From Agromyces mediolanus (lineage in GTDB: Bacteria > Actinomycetota > Actinomycetes > Actinomycetales > Microbacteriaceae), in the NCBI RefSeq assembly GCF_023715325.1, contig NZ_JAMBNX010000009.1, positions 101,224-165,223 of the forward strand: a stretch of DNA of 64,000 bases, given 5' to 3'. Of the stretch, positions 17,389-27,970 are shown in pieces. Made by a program: the position numbers and the translations under genes. The first letter of the stretch is position 1, and every line of letters begins with the position of its first letter. The notes below the pieces were generated by a model. The model did no database searches, was not told the DNA's origin, and saw only the letters and a list, made by a program, of their open reading frames with translations.

Positions 17389-17454
17389 GCCGCCGCGCTC
17401 GCCCGCTCCCCTGTTGCTCGCGCGCCTTCGCGCACCCTCTGAAAGGACTCACGG

Positions 17455-19110
17455 ATGCCTCACGCCGATCTCGTCTTCACCGGCGGACCCGTCTTCACCG
17501 CCGACGCCGTGCGCTCGCGCGCCTCGGCCGTCGCCGTCTCGGGCGGCCGGATCGTCGCGGTCGGCGCCGACCACGACGTGCGCGAGCTCGTCGGGCCGGG
17601 CACCGAGGTGGTCGACCTCCACGGCCGGCTGCTCGTGCCCGGGTTCCAGGACGCGCACGTGCACCCTGTCTGGGGCGGGCTCGACATGCTGCGCTGCGAC
17701 CTCCGCGACGGCGAGACCGAGGGCGCGTACCTCGACACGATCGCCGCGTACGCGGCGGCGCACCCGGATGCCCCGTGGATCCTCGGCGGCGGCTGGGGCA
17801 TGTCGGCGTTCCCCGGCGGCACCCCCACCGCCGCGGCCCTCGACCGGGTGCTGCCCGACCGCCCGGCGTTCCTGCCGAACCGCGACGGGCACGGCGCCTG
17901 GGTGAACAGCGCCGCGCTGCGGCTCGCCGGGATCGACCGGCACACGCCCGACCCCGCCGACGGCCGCATCGAGCGCGACGCCGACGGGGCGCCGAGCGGA
18001 ACCCTGCACGAGGGCGCCATGGACCTCGTGCGCCGGCACCTGCCCGTCACGACGCCAGAGGAGCTGGAGGCGGCGGTGCTCGAGGGGCAGCGCTACCTGC
18101 ACTCCTTCGGCGTGACCGCCTGGCAGGACGCGATCGTCGGCGATTACGGCGTGGGCGACGATCCCGGCCGCGCGTATCTCTCGGCCGCGGCATCCGGTCG
18201 GCTCACCGGGCGCGTCGTCGGCGCGCTCTGGTGGGACCGCACGAAGGGCCTCGAGCAGATCGACGGCCTCCTCGCCAAGCGCGAGGAGTACCGCGGCGGC
18301 CGCTTCGCCGCGACGAGTGTGAAGATCATGCAGGACGGGGTCGCCGAGAACTTCACGGCCTCGATGCTCGAGCCCTACTGCGACGGCCACGGGCACCCGA
18401 CCGACAACTCGGGCATCTCCTTCGTGCCGCCGGAGCTCCTGAACGAGGCGGCGCCGCTGCTCGACGCGCACGGCTTCCAGCTGCACTTCCACGCGATCGG
18501 CGACCGGGCCGTGCGCGAGTGCCTCGACGCCGTCGAGCACGCGATCGCCCGCAACGGCCGGAACGACCACCGCCACCACATCGCCCACCTGCAGGTGGTG
18601 CACCCCGAGGATGTGCCCCGCTTCCGCGAGCTCGGCGTCGCGGCGAACATGCAGTCGCTCTGGGCGGCGCTCGAACCGCAGATGGTGGAGCTGACCCTGC
18701 CGTTCCTCGGTTCACCGCGCGACGCCTGGCAGTACCCGTTCGGCGACCTGCTGCGCTCGGGCGCGGTGCTCGCGGCGGGCAGCGACTGGTCGGTGTCGAC
18801 GCCGAACCCGCTCGCCGCCATCCACGTCGCGGTCAACCGGGTGTCCGCGCCCGGCGAGGAGGAGGGGGAGTACCCGCCGTTCCTGCCGGAGCAGGCGATC
18901 GACCTCGCGACCTCGCTCACCGCGTACACGGCGGGCTCGGCGTTCGTGAACCACCTCGATGAGACGGGCACGATCGCGGTCGGCAAGCTCGCCGACTTCG
19001 CGCTGCTGGATCGGGACCCGTTCGCGGGAGCGGCGCCCGAGATCGGCGCGACGCGGGTGCTGCAGACCTTCGTCGAGGGCGAGCGGGTGCACGCGGCGGA
19101 CGACGCCTGA
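17455..19110 (+). CDS. YtcJ-like metal-dependent amidohydrolase
   Basis: 551 residues. Features of the amidohydrolase superfamily, YtcJ/LAF3-like branch: N-terminal beta segment ([15 protein letters not shown]), metal-binding [15 protein letters not shown] near 65, [15 protein letters not shown] [12 protein letters not shown] near 345, [14 protein letters not shown] near 375 and [13 protein letters not shown] near 445. The family hydrolyses amide or carbamoyl bonds, often of N-acylated amines. AAAGGA lies just before the ATG. Position after the polyamine transporter suggests it acts on an N-acylated or formamide-type amine, but this is inference. A strong hairpin follows, so this is the last gene of the unit. 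Confidence 0.85.
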   Translation: MPHADLVFTGGPVFTADAVRSRASAVAVSGGRIVAVGADHDVRELVGPGTEVVDLHGRLLVPGFQDAHVHPVWGGLDMLRCDLRDGETEGAYLDTIAAYAAAHPDAPWILGGGWGMSAFPGGTPTAAALDRVLPDRPAFLPNRDGHGAWVNSAALRLAGIDRHTPDPADGRIERDADGAPSGTLHEGAMDLVRRHLPVTTPEELEAAVLEGQRYLHSFGVTAWQDAIVGDYGVGDDPGRAYLSAAASGRLTGRVVGALWWDRTKGLEQIDGLLAKREEYRGGRFAATSVKIMQDGVAENFTASMLEPYCDGHGHPTDNSGISFVPPELLNEAAPLLDAHGFQLHFHAIGDRAVRECLDAVEHAIARNGRNDHRHHIAHLQVVHPEDVPRFRELGVAANMQSLWAALEPQMVELTLPFLGSPRDAWQYPFGDLLRSGAVLAAGSDWSVSTPNPLAAIHVAVNRVSAPGEEEGEYPPFLPEQAIDLATSLTAYTAGSAFVNHLDETGTIAVGKLADFALLDRDPFAGAAPEIGATRVLQTFVEGERVHAADDA

Positions 19111-19131
19111 GCCCGCCTCCGCGATGACGCG

Positions 19132-19165
19132 CGACGGCCCGCACCCGTCCGGGTGCGGGCCGTCG
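19132..19165. terminator. Rho-independent-type hairpin between convergent genes
   Basis: A perfect 15-bp stem beginning CGACGGCCCGCACCC pairs with its inverse across the loop GTCC. It lies 22 bp after the amidohydrolase stop and about 60 bp after the convergent lipoprotein gene's stop. The U-run is short, as is usual in high-GC actinobacteria, and it can act in both directions. Confidence 0.75.
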
Positions 19166-19224
19166 TGGTTCCGCTCAGGCGCAGGGTTCGCTGCGCCCGC
19201 GTGGATGCGTCGTGGACGCGGTGC

Positions 19225-19683
19225 TCAGCTGGCGCAGACGGTGCCGAGCTCGGTGACCGACTCCTGCAGCGAGGTGATGTGCTCGCTCATCGCCGAGATG
19301 TCGGCGTTGGCCGGGTCGGCGACCATGCCGTCGAGGTACACGACGTACTCGTCGAGCGCGACCGCGGCCTGGTCGGCGGCGGCCTTCACCTCGGGGTGGC
19401 CGACCTTGGCGGCGGTCTCGGTGACGGTGCCGGACGCCTCCTTCAGCGCGGCGAGGGCCGCGGCGGGGTCGCTGGAGTCGACGGAGCTCAGGCTGGAGAG
19501 CTCCTGCAGCGCGGTCTGCACGTCGGTGCAGGCTTCCTGCTTGGTCTGCTCGGCCGCGGGCGCCTCCGCCTGCTTCTCCGCCTTCGCGGCGGTGCCCTCG
19601 GCGTTTCCGCCCGAGGCGCAGCCGGCGAGCAGCAGGGCCATCGCGGCGAACGAGACGGCGGCGATCTTACGGGTTGCGGTCAT
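19225..19683 (-). CDS. Small secreted lipoprotein, unknown function
   Basis: 152 residues. A lipoprotein signal peptide (MTATRKIAAVSFAAMALLLAGC) ends at Cys22. An Ala/Glu/Lys-rich linker follows (about 23-50), then a mostly alpha-helical domain with two cysteines, one near 53 and one three residues from the C-terminus, which could form a disulfide. I do not recognise a named family. The ATG at 19683 is chosen because the signal peptide begins there; the frame continues upstream without a matching ribosome site. It probably sits on the outer face of the membrane. It stands alone between two converging neighbours. Confidence 0.75.
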   Translation of the reverse strand: MTATRKIAAVSFAAMALLLAGCASGGNAEGTAAKAEKQAEAPAAEQTKQEACTDVQTALQELSSLSSVDSSDPAAALAALKEASGTVTETAAKVGHPEVKAAADQAAVALDEYVVYLDGMVADPANADISAMSEHITSLQESVTELGTVCAS

Positions 19684-19753
19684 GATGGTTCTGGTTCCCT
19701 CCGGTTCCCGGGTCGGTCCCGGGCCCCCGCGGACCATCCAATCAGCCAAGCGG

Positions 19754-19773
19754 CCTCCCCCAAAATGGGGAGG
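19754..19773 (-). terminator. Weak hairpin after the GNAT gene
   Basis: CCTCCCC and GGGGAGG pair across a six-base loop (CAAAAT), 50 bp downstream of the stop of the leftward GNAT gene. No clear U-run follows, so it is only a candidate terminator. Confidence 0.35.
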
Positions 19774-19822
19774 GGTCCCCGCAGCTCTCGTCGACTGCGC
19801 CCTTCGGCGGTGCGCGCGAGGC

Positions 19823-20467
19823 TCATGCCAACAGCAACGGGCGCGCCTCGGTGAACCCGCCGACCTCGAGCTGCCAGTCCGGACGGCGGAACTCGGACGC
19901 CACGAGCCGCAGCTGCACCTCGTCCTCCACCACGCCCGGCTTCGGCGCGCGCTTCGTCACGCCGTTCTCTCGGTAGCCGAGCTTCGCCGAGACGGCGAGG
20001 GAGGAGGCGTTCCAGTCGTACGCCCCCGACTCCGCGACGGTCGCACCGAGCTCGTCGAAGGCGAACAGGAGCAGCGCGGCCCGCATCTCGGTGCCGAGCC
20101 CCAGGCCGTGGCGGGAGCGCGTCAGCCACGAGCCACTCGAGACGGTGCGCAAGGCGGCGAAGTTCGTCGCACGAAGGTCCTGCAGGCCGATCGGGCGGCC
20201 GTCTTCGAGGACGGCGAACAGCAGGTTCCACTCGTTCGGCGCGACGCCCGCGCGCTCTCGCCAGACGAACCGCGCCAGGTTCGGCAGCAGCTCCTCGCGC
20301 GGAGCCTCGGTCCAGGGGATGCCGAACGGATTGCGTCCCGGCTCGTGGACCCCGTCGAGCGCCGCCTCGGCCAGACTCGGAAGGTCGGCGTCCCGCACCG
20401 GTCGCAGTTCGAGCCGCGGTGTACGCAGCCGGAGACGGAAGACGGGCCAGACGTCGAGGAGTTCCAT
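19823..20467 (-). CDS. GNAT family N-acetyltransferase (RimJ/RimL-like)
   Basis: 214 residues. The start RLRLRTPRLELRPVRDADL matches the first strand and helix of RimJ/RimL-type acetyltransferases. Motif A is seen as GSWLTRSRHGLGLGTEMRAA near 120 and the motif B region as SGAYDWNASSLAVSAKLGYR near 155. Members acetylate protein N-termini or small molecules; the substrate cannot be deduced. Monocistronic, reading away from the HNH gene. Confidence 0.85.
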   Translation of the reverse strand: MELLDVWPVFRLRLRTPRLELRPVRDADLPSLAEAALDGVHEPGRNPFGIPWTEAPREELLPNLARFVWRERAGVAPNEWNLLFAVLEDGRPIGLQDLRATNFAALRTVSSGSWLTRSRHGLGLGTEMRAALLLFAFDELGATVAESGAYDWNASSLAVSAKLGYRENGVTKRAPKPGVVEDEVQLRLVASEFRRPDWQLEVGGFTEARPLLLA

Positions 20468-20665
20468 TCATCGACGATACCCGCCCGCTCCGGCTGAGCC
20501 GGGCGCAGGCCACCCAGCAGTGAACGTGATTCGAACATAAATACTCTTTTCTCCCACCATCTTCCCCTCTCACCCGGCCTGCGTCGGCACGCGAGACCGC
20601 ATGCGCATCCAAGCGAATTCCCTTGTGAAGACAAGGCTAGCGGGCCGAGAGCCTGGTCGAGCGAG

Positions 20666-20693
20666 TTATCCACAGATCGAATCTTTCTTCGAT
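20666..20693. promoter_or_regulatory. DnaA-box-like word and inverted repeat upstream of the HNH gene
   Basis: TTATCCACA (20666-20674) equals the DnaA box consensus. ATCGAA (20676-20681) and TTCGAT (20688-20693) form an inverted repeat with six-base spacing right after it. The whole gap 20468-20724 is markedly richer in A+T than the surrounding genes. This may be the promoter and operator of the HNH gene. A single box does not make an origin. Confidence 0.4.
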
Positions 20694-20724
20694 TTCCGAG
20701 CGCGAGCGGCGCAAGAATAGGGAC

Positions 20725-22289
<1,565 letters not shown>

Positions 22290-22293
<4 letters not shown>

Positions 22294-22874
22294 CCCGCGC
22301 GCTGCTCATCATCGACATCCAGCAGGACTACTTCCCCGGCGGTCGCCACCCCCTCGTCGAGCCCGAGGCCGCGGCCGACCGCGCCGCCGAGGTGCTCTCG
22401 GCCTGGCGCGAGCAGGGCGAGCCGGTCGTCCACATCCAGCACGTCTGGGATTCCCCGGAGGCCGCCTTCTTCCAGCCGGGCACACCGGGGATCGAGATCC
22501 ACCCGAGCGTCGCACCGCGCGACGGCGAGACGCTGCTCACGAAGACGCAGCCCAACGCGTTCCTCGGCACGGGTCTGGAGCGGGAGCTTCGGACGCTCGG
22601 CGGCGGGCCCGCCGACGGCTCCGAGTCGGGAGCCCCGGCACTCGAACTCGTCGTGATGGGAATGATGTCGAGCATGTGCGTCGACGCGACCGTTCGCGCG
22701 GCCGCCGACCTCGGCTTCGCGGTGACGGTGATCCATGACGCCTGCGCCGCACCCGACCTCGCCTTCGGCGAGCTGACCGTCCCCGCAGCTCAGGTGCACG
22801 CCGCGTTCATGGCCGCCCTCGGCGACAGCTACGCCGAGGTCCTGAGCGCCGGGCAGCTGCTCGCAGCCGACTGA
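22290..22874 (+). CDS. Isochorismatase-family cysteine hydrolase
   Basis: 194 residues. The triad of the family is visible: Asp9 in ALLIIDIQQDY, Lys85 in LTKTQPNAF and Cys130 in MMSSMCVDAT, where the nucleophile follows the cis-peptide turn. Family members hydrolyse amides such as nicotinamide or ureido compounds. It is complete and of normal length. It is coupled by ATGA to the HNH gene, a pairing with no obvious functional reason. Substrate unknown. Confidence 0.88.
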
Positions 22875-22961
22875 GCCGAGCGCATTTCTCGAATTCTTCG
22901 CGATATCCGAGGCCAGACGAGGCCGAACGCCGCGGATTCACGCCCCACCCCGCCCAGTTCG

Positions 22962-22983
22962 CAGAATTTCGACAGAAGTTCTG
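22962..22983. promoter_or_regulatory. Candidate autoregulatory site of the RamB/ScfR-like regulator
   Basis: CAGAATTTC (22962-22970) and CAGAAGTTC (22973-22981) are direct repeats 11 bp apart, one helical turn. The second extends to CAGAAGTTCTG, symmetric around its central base. GAAGTTCTG is shared exactly with the region before aceA (12979-12987). Confidence 0.45.
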
Positions 22984-23020
22984 TTTGCGGCATCCTGCTG
23001 CTCATGTGACCATCGTTGAC

Positions 23021-24535
23021 ATGATCGCCGCCGATCCCGCCACCGCCGACTCCGCGACCGCCTCCGCGACCGCAGCCTCGAACGCCGCCGCCGCCTCGCC
23101 CGCCGCCGAGGTCGACGCGCTCACCCTCGGCCGCCGCATCCGCGAGCACCGCACCGCCCGCGGCATGACGCTCGGCGAGCTGGCCCGCGCGATCGACCGG
23201 GCACCCAGCCAGGTCTCGGCCATCGAGAACGGCAAGCGCGAGCCGCGCCTCTCGATGCTCCGCACGATCGCCCTCTCCCTCGGCACCACGGTCGACGAGC
23301 TTCTCCGCGCCGACGCCCCGAGCGAGCGAGCCGCCCTCGAGATCGCCGTGGAGCGCGCCCAGCGCGGTCCCGTCTTCTCGGCGCTCGGCCTCGACCCGTT
23401 CCGGGTCGCGAAGTCCATGAACGATCAGACTCTGCAGACGATCCTCGCCCTGCACAACGAGATCGACCGTCTCCACCGCGAACGGGCGGCGACGCCTGAG
23501 GAGGCGCGCCGGGCGAACGCCGAGCTGCGCGCCGAGATGCGCGCCCGCGACAACTTCTACCCCGAGCTCGAACGCGTCGCCGCCGAGCTCCTCGAGGCGG
23601 TCGGCCACACCGGCGGTCCGGTCTCGCACCAGCTCGTCGCCGACATGGCCTCCCACCTCGGCTACTCCCTGCACTACGTCGGTGACCTCCCGCACTCCAC
23701 CCGCTCGGTGACCGACAAGCGCCACGGCCGCATCTACCTGCCCACGCAGCAGTCGCCGTCCCGCGATTCCCGTTCGCCGATCCTGCAGGCGCTCGCGAGC
23801 CACCTCCTGCACCACGAGGAGCCGCGCGACTACGGCGAGTTCCTGCGCCAGCGCGTCGAGACGAACTACCTGACCGCGGCCATCCTCCTGCCCGAGCAGG
23901 CCGCCGTCCGCTACCTCGCCGAGGCGAAGAACCTGCGCCGCATCTCGATGGAGGAGCTGCGCGACCACTTCGCCGTCTCCTACGAGACCGCCGGCCACCG
24001 CTTCACGAATCTCGCGACCGCGCGGCTCGAGATCCCGGTGCACTTCATGAAGGTGCACGAGTCGGGCACGATCATCAAGGCGTACGAGAACGACCGGGTG
24101 CGCTTCCCGTCCGACGCCCTGGGCGCCGTCGAGGGCACCACCGTGTGCCGCAACTGGACCGCACGCACCGTCTTCGACGTCGAGGACCGCTTCAGCCCCT
24201 GTTACCAGTACACGGACACTCCGTCCGGCACGTTCTGGTGCACCTCCCGCATCGAGAAGGCGAAGGAGGGCGAGTACTCGGTGTCGGTCGGCGTGCCCTT
24301 CGAGCACGTGAAGTGGTTCCGCGGCCGCGAGACGCCGCACCGCGCGGTGTCCCGCTGCCCCGATCCGAGCTGCTGCCAGGCGCCCGAGGGGCTCGCCAAC
24401 AAATGGGCGGATGCCTCGTGGCCGGCCGCGCGCACGCCGACGAGCCTGCTCGCGGCGTTGCCGACCGGCACGTTCCCGGGCGTCGACCAGACCGAGGTGT
24501 ACGAGTTCCTCGAACAGCACGCCCCAACGGCCTGA
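23021..24535 (+). CDS. RamB/PrpR/ScfR-like regulator of acyl-CoA metabolism
   Basis: About 504 residues from the ATG at 23021; an upstream in-frame GTG (23006) and TTG (22985) are possible, and none has a good ribosome site. After an Ala-rich N-terminus an XRE-type HTH lies near 33-95 (TLGELARAIDRAPSQVSAIE). A degenerate IrrE/ImmA peptidase-like domain follows near 190-340, lacking an intact HExxH (it reads SHLLHHEE). The C-terminal domain resembles DUF2083, with six cysteines around 388-465 ending in CPDPSCC; the mycobacterial relative PrpR is known to bind an Fe-S cluster and acyl-CoA. This family controls glyoxylate-shunt and propionate genes, so aceA and aceB here are natural targets. It stands alone upstream of the amine oxidation run. 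Confidence 0.88.
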   Translation: MIAADPATADSATASATAASNAAAASPAAEVDALTLGRRIREHRTARGMTLGELARAIDRAPSQVSAIENGKREPRLSMLRTIALSLGTTVDELLRADAPSERAALEIAVERAQRGPVFSALGLDPFRVAKSMNDQTLQTILALHNEIDRLHRERAATPEEARRANAELRAEMRARDNFYPELERVAAELLEAVGHTGGPVSHQLVADMASHLGYSLHYVGDLPHSTRSVTDKRHGRIYLPTQQSPSRDSRSPILQALASHLLHHEEPRDYGEFLRQRVETNYLTAAILLPEQAAVRYLAEAKNLRRISMEELRDHFAVSYETAGHRFTNLATARLEIPVHFMKVHESGTIIKAYENDRVRFPSDALGAVEGTTVCRNWTARTVFDVEDRFSPCYQYTDTPSGTFWCTSRIEKAKEGEYSVSVGVPFEHVKWFRGRETPHRAVSRCPDPSCCQAPEGLANKWADASWPAARTPTSLLAALPTGTFPGVDQTEVYEFLEQHAPTA

Positions 24536-24670
24536 CGCCGACGCCCACCGCGGGTGCGGCATCCGTCAATCTGTCCGGAGCCGCCGCGATTCCGCGACAC
24601 CGGCGGGCTGGCGGCCCGGCCGCCGCCGCGTCAGGATGGTGGGAACCAAACACGCATCGGAGTGATCCCC

Positions 24671-26122
24671 GTGGGCACCACCGTCTTCGAACGACGTCGA
24701 CCCTCTTCATCCGTCATCGAGCATGCGCTCGCCGACACCCGCCACTCGGTCTTCTGGCGGGACGACCTGCCCGAGGCGTTGAAGCCGTCGCGGCCCAAAC
24801 TCGCCGGCACCGTCGTCGCCGACCTCGTGGTCGTCGGCGGCGGCTACAGCGGCCTGTGGACCGCGCTGCTCGCCAAGGAGCGCGCGCCCGAGTCGCACGT
24901 GGTCCTCGTCGAGGCGAAGCGGGTGGGCTGGGCCGCGTCCGGCCGTAACGGCGGCTTCTGCGAGGCGAGCCTCACGCACGGGCACGAGAACGGCCTCGCG
25001 CGCTGGCCGAAGGAGATGCCGCTGCTCGATCGCCTCGGCGTCGAGAACCTCGACGCCATCGAGGCGAGCGAACAGCGCTACGGCATGGACTTCGAGTTCG
25101 AGCGCACGGGGCAGCTCGCGCCGGCGGTCGAGGAGCACCAGCTCGAGTGGCTGCGCGAGTGGGCCGACGAGGCCGCGGCGAACGGTGAGGCCGACGACGT
25201 CGTCTTCCTCGACGAAGCCGCGGTCCAGGCATCCGTCCACTCCCCCACCTACCTCGGCGGCGTCTGGGAGAAGCGCACCAACGCGATGGTGCACCCGGCG
25301 CGCCTGGCGGCCGAGCTCGCGCGCGTGGCCGAGGAGCGCGGCGTCGAGATCTTCGAGCAGTCGCCGGTGCGCCGCATCGACACGCCGGGATCGACCGGGG
25401 CCGTGAGCGTCGTCACCGACGGCGGCCGCGTCGACGCGAAGCACGCGGTGCTCGCGACGAACGTCTTCCCCTCGCTGCTGAAGCGCAACCGCCTGATGAC
25501 GGTCCCGGTCTACGACTACGTGCTCATGACCGAGCCGCTCTCGGCCGAACAGCTCGACTCGATCGGCTGGAAGGACCGCCAGGGCATCGGCGACCTCGCG
25601 AACCAGTTCCACTACTACCGGCTCTCGAAGGACAACCGCATCCTCTTCGGCGGCTACGACGCCGTGTACCACTACGGGCGCAAGGTCCGGGAGCAGTACG
25701 AGAACCGGCCCGAGTCGTGGCAGACGCTCGCGAGCCACTTCTTCACGACGTTCCCGCAGCTCGAGGGCCTGCAGTTCAGCCACCAGTGGGCGGGCGCGAT
25801 CGACACCTCGACGCAGTTCACCGCCTTCTTCGGCACGGCGCGCGAGCACCGCGTCGCCTACGCCGCCGGATTCACCGGTCTCGGCGTCGGGTCGACGCGG
25901 TTCGCCGCCGAGGTCATGCTCGACCTGCTCGAGCGTCGCGACAACGAGCGCACGCAGCTCGAGATGGTGCGCAAGCGCCCGCTCCCGTTCCCGCCCGAGC
26001 CGGCCGCCGCGATCGGCATCAACGCGACCCGCTGGTCGCTCGACCGCGCCGACCACAACCGCGGCAAGCGCAACGTGCTGCTGAAGACGCTCGACGCCCT
26101 CGGCCTCGGGTTCGACTCGTGA
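24671..26122 (+). CDS. FAD-dependent amine oxidoreductase, gamma-glutamylputrescine oxidase-like
   Basis: 483 residues from the GTG at 24671, which has GGAGTG six bases upstream. The dinucleotide-binding motif VVVGGGYSGLWTALLAKE is near 58, followed by GRNGGFCEA, typical of the DAO (D-amino-acid oxidase fold) family and of PuuB. The C-terminal FAD-binding part reads YAAGFTGLGVGSTRFAAEV near 400. PuuB-type enzymes oxidise gamma-glutamylputrescine or related amines to the aldehyde, releasing ammonia and peroxide. It is coupled (GTGA) to a cupin gene and precedes an aldehyde dehydrogenase, which supports a role in polyamine breakdown. No glutamate-putrescine ligase is in the window, so free amines may be the substrate. 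Confidence 0.87.
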   Translation: MGTTVFERRRPSSSVIEHALADTRHSVFWRDDLPEALKPSRPKLAGTVVADLVVVGGGYSGLWTALLAKERAPESHVVLVEAKRVGWAASGRNGGFCEASLTHGHENGLARWPKEMPLLDRLGVENLDAIEASEQRYGMDFEFERTGQLAPAVEEHQLEWLREWADEAAANGEADDVVFLDEAAVQASVHSPTYLGGVWEKRTNAMVHPARLAAELARVAEERGVEIFEQSPVRRIDTPGSTGAVSVVTDGGRVDAKHAVLATNVFPSLLKRNRLMTVPVYDYVLMTEPLSAEQLDSIGWKDRQGIGDLANQFHYYRLSKDNRILFGGYDAVYHYGRKVREQYENRPESWQTLASHFFTTFPQLEGLQFSHQWAGAIDTSTQFTAFFGTAREHRVAYAAGFTGLGVGSTRFAAEVMLDLLERRDNERTQLEMVRKRPLPFPPEPAAAIGINATRWSLDRADHNRGKRNVLLKTLDALGLGFDS

Positions 26123-26514
26123 GCACCGAGCAGGGCACCGAGCAGCAGGGCACCGAGCAGGGCGCCGAGCGCCTCGCCGCCGGCCTGCTCGTCGAGGGCC
26201 CGGCCGTCGCCCTCGAGCACGAGCCCGTCCCCGCCGAGCAGTCGGTCGCCGGCGAGCCGACGACCGCGTACCTGCCGCTCGATGTGTCGGCCGCCGGTGA
26301 GATCGGCATCTGGGAGATGGGCCGCGGCACCATGCGCGACACCGAGGTCGACGAGGTCTTCGTCGTCCTCGCAGGTGACGCGACCGTCGAGTTCGTCGAG
26401 CCCGCCCGCGAGGCGATCGTGCTCGCCCCCGGCTCGGTGGTGCGCCTCGAGGCCGGCATGCAGACCATCTGGACCGTGCGCGAACCGCTGCGCAAGGTGT
26501 TCATCGAGCGCTGA
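26119..26514 (+). CDS. Small cupin protein (DUF861-like)
   Basis: 131 residues from a GTG overlapping the previous stop. A Thr-Glu-Gln repeat (about residues 3-15) precedes a single cupin barrel: IGIWEMGRGTMRDTEVDEVFVVLAGDATVEF in which the EVDEVF segment replaces the usual His-rich metal motif, and LAPGSVVRLEAGMQTIWTVRE. Similar cupins are found next to amine oxidases in actinobacteria. The metal ligands are not obvious, so it may bind a ligand or act as an accessory protein rather than an enzyme. Same operon as the FAD enzyme and the semialdehyde dehydrogenase. Confidence 0.8.
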   Translation: MSTEQGTEQQGTEQGAERLAAGLLVEGPAVALEHEPVPAEQSVAGEPTTAYLPLDVSAAGEIGIWEMGRGTMRDTEVDEVFVVLAGDATVEFVEPAREAIVLAPGSVVRLEAGMQTIWTVREPLRKVFIER

Positions 26515-26573
26515 GCGCTCCCGCGCGGGCCGCTGCCCGCGCCGCAGACCCACGAAGACGAAGGAGAGCCGAC

Positions 26574-27950
26574 ATGGCGAAATACCGGGTGCAGAACCCC
26601 GCGACCGGCGAGATCGTCGAGACCTTCGAGGTCGCGACCGATGCGGAGATCGAGCAGACGCTCGCGGCGGCCGACGGGGCCTACCGCGAGTGGCGCGAGC
26701 GCAGCGTGCAGGAGCGCGCCGCCGTCGTGAAGCGCGTCGCCGAGCTGTTCGAGGAGCGCAAGGAGGAGCTCGCCCGCCTCATCGCGGTCGAGATGGGCAA
26801 GTCGATCGCCGAGTCGATCGATGAGGTCGAGTTCGCGACCGCGATCATCGATTACTACGCCGTGCACGGGCCGAGCCTCATCACCGACTACGAGATCCCG
26901 TCGACCATCCCGGGCAAGGCCGTCATCGAGCAGCTGCCGATCGGCCCCCTGCTCGGCGTGATGCCGTGGAACTTCCCCTACTACCAGGTGGCCCGCTTCG
27001 CGGCGCCGAACCTCGTGCTCGGCAACACCATCATCCTGAAGCACGCCGACATCTGCGCCCGCTCGGCCCTCACGATCCAGGAGATCATGGAGGAGGCGGG
27101 CGTGCCCGTCGGCGGCTACCAGAACGTGTTCGCCTCGCACGAGCAGATCGCGACGATGATCGCCGACGACCGCGTGCAGGGCGTCTCGCTCACCGGCTCC
27201 GAGCGCGCCGGTGCGATCATCGGCGAGCAGGCCGGCCGCCACCTGAAGAAGTGCGTGCTCGAGCTCGGCGGCATCGACCCGATGGTCGTGCTCGACGCCG
27301 ACGACGTCGCGGCCGTCGCGAAGGCGGCCTGGGACTTCCGCGTCTACAACGGCGGCCAGGTCTGCAATTCGAACAAGCGACTGATCGTCATGGACGACAT
27401 CTACGACGAGTTCGTCGCGGAGCTCACGAAGCTCGCCGACGGGCTCGTCCCGGGCGACCAGCTCGCCCTCGGCGACGGCGAGTACGCGCCGCTGTCGACG
27501 CGCGTGGCCGCCGAGACCGTGCACGAGCAGGTGCAGCGCGCAGTCGCCGCGGGCGCGACGCTCGAGGCGGGCGGCGTGCTGTCCGACGGCCCGGGGGCCT
27601 ACTACTCGCCGGCCGTGCTCACGGGCGTGCCGCGCGACTCCGCGTCGTACCGCGAGGAGATCTTCGGGCCGGTCGCGACCGTCTACCGGGTGCACAGCGA
27701 CGAGGAAGCGCTCGAGCTCGCGAACGACTGCGACCTCGGCCTCGGCGGCTCCGTGTTCTCGACCGACGAGGCGCGCGCCGCACGCGTCGCCTCGCGGCTC
27801 GAGGTCGGCATGACCCACGTCAACACGATCGCGGCGGAGGCGGCCGAGCTGCCGTTCGGCGGCGTGAAGCGCTCGGGCTTCGGTCGCGAGATGGGTCCGA
27901 TCGGCATCGGCGAGTTCGCGAACCGCCGCCTGTCCTTCGTCGCGAAGTAA
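26574..27950 (+). CDS. gabD: NAD(P)-dependent succinate-semialdehyde dehydrogenase family enzyme
   Basis: 458 residues. The ALDH catalytic residues are Glu230 (VLELGG) and Cys264 (YNGGQVCNSNKR), with the cofactor segment [13 protein letters not shown] near 130 that is typical of the short GabD/YneI-type succinate-semialdehyde dehydrogenases. It would oxidise the aldehyde made by the upstream FAD oxidase, or succinate semialdehyde after transamination, to the acid. GAAGGAGA lies before the ATG. A close paralogue sits at 47214-48578. It is followed after 20 bp by a C-N hydrolase gene in the same direction. Confidence 0.88.
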   Translation: MAKYRVQNPATGEIVETFEVATDAEIEQTLAAADGAYREWRERSVQERAAVVKRVAELFEERKEELARLIAVEMGKSIAESIDEVEFATAIIDYYAVHGPSLITDYEIPSTIPGKAVIEQLPIGPLLGVMPWNFPYYQVARFAAPNLVLGNTIILKHADICARSALTIQEIMEEAGVPVGGYQNVFASHEQIATMIADDRVQGVSLTGSERAGAIIGEQAGRHLKKCVLELGGIDPMVVLDADDVAAVAKAAWDFRVYNGGQVCNSNKRLIVMDDIYDEFVAELTKLADGLVPGDQLALGDGEYAPLSTRVAAETVHEQVQRAVAAGATLEAGGVLSDGPGAYYSPAVLTGVPRDSASYREEIFGPVATVYRVHSDEEALELANDCDLGLGGSVFSTDEARAARVASRLEVGMTHVNTIAAEAAELPFGGVKRSGFGREMGPIGIGEFANRRLSFVAK

Positions 27951-27970
27951 CGCGAGCGGCAGGCACCGAG

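Noticed and set aside
17376..17398. GGCGGC/GCCGCC around the stop of the PotC-type gene as a terminator
   Set aside because: The stem is only six pairs and includes the stop codon; the following amidohydrolase may be co-transcribed.
20666..20674. Replication origin at the TTATCCACA word
   Set aside because: Only one DnaA-like box was found and dnaA, dnaN, gyrB or rpmH are not nearby.
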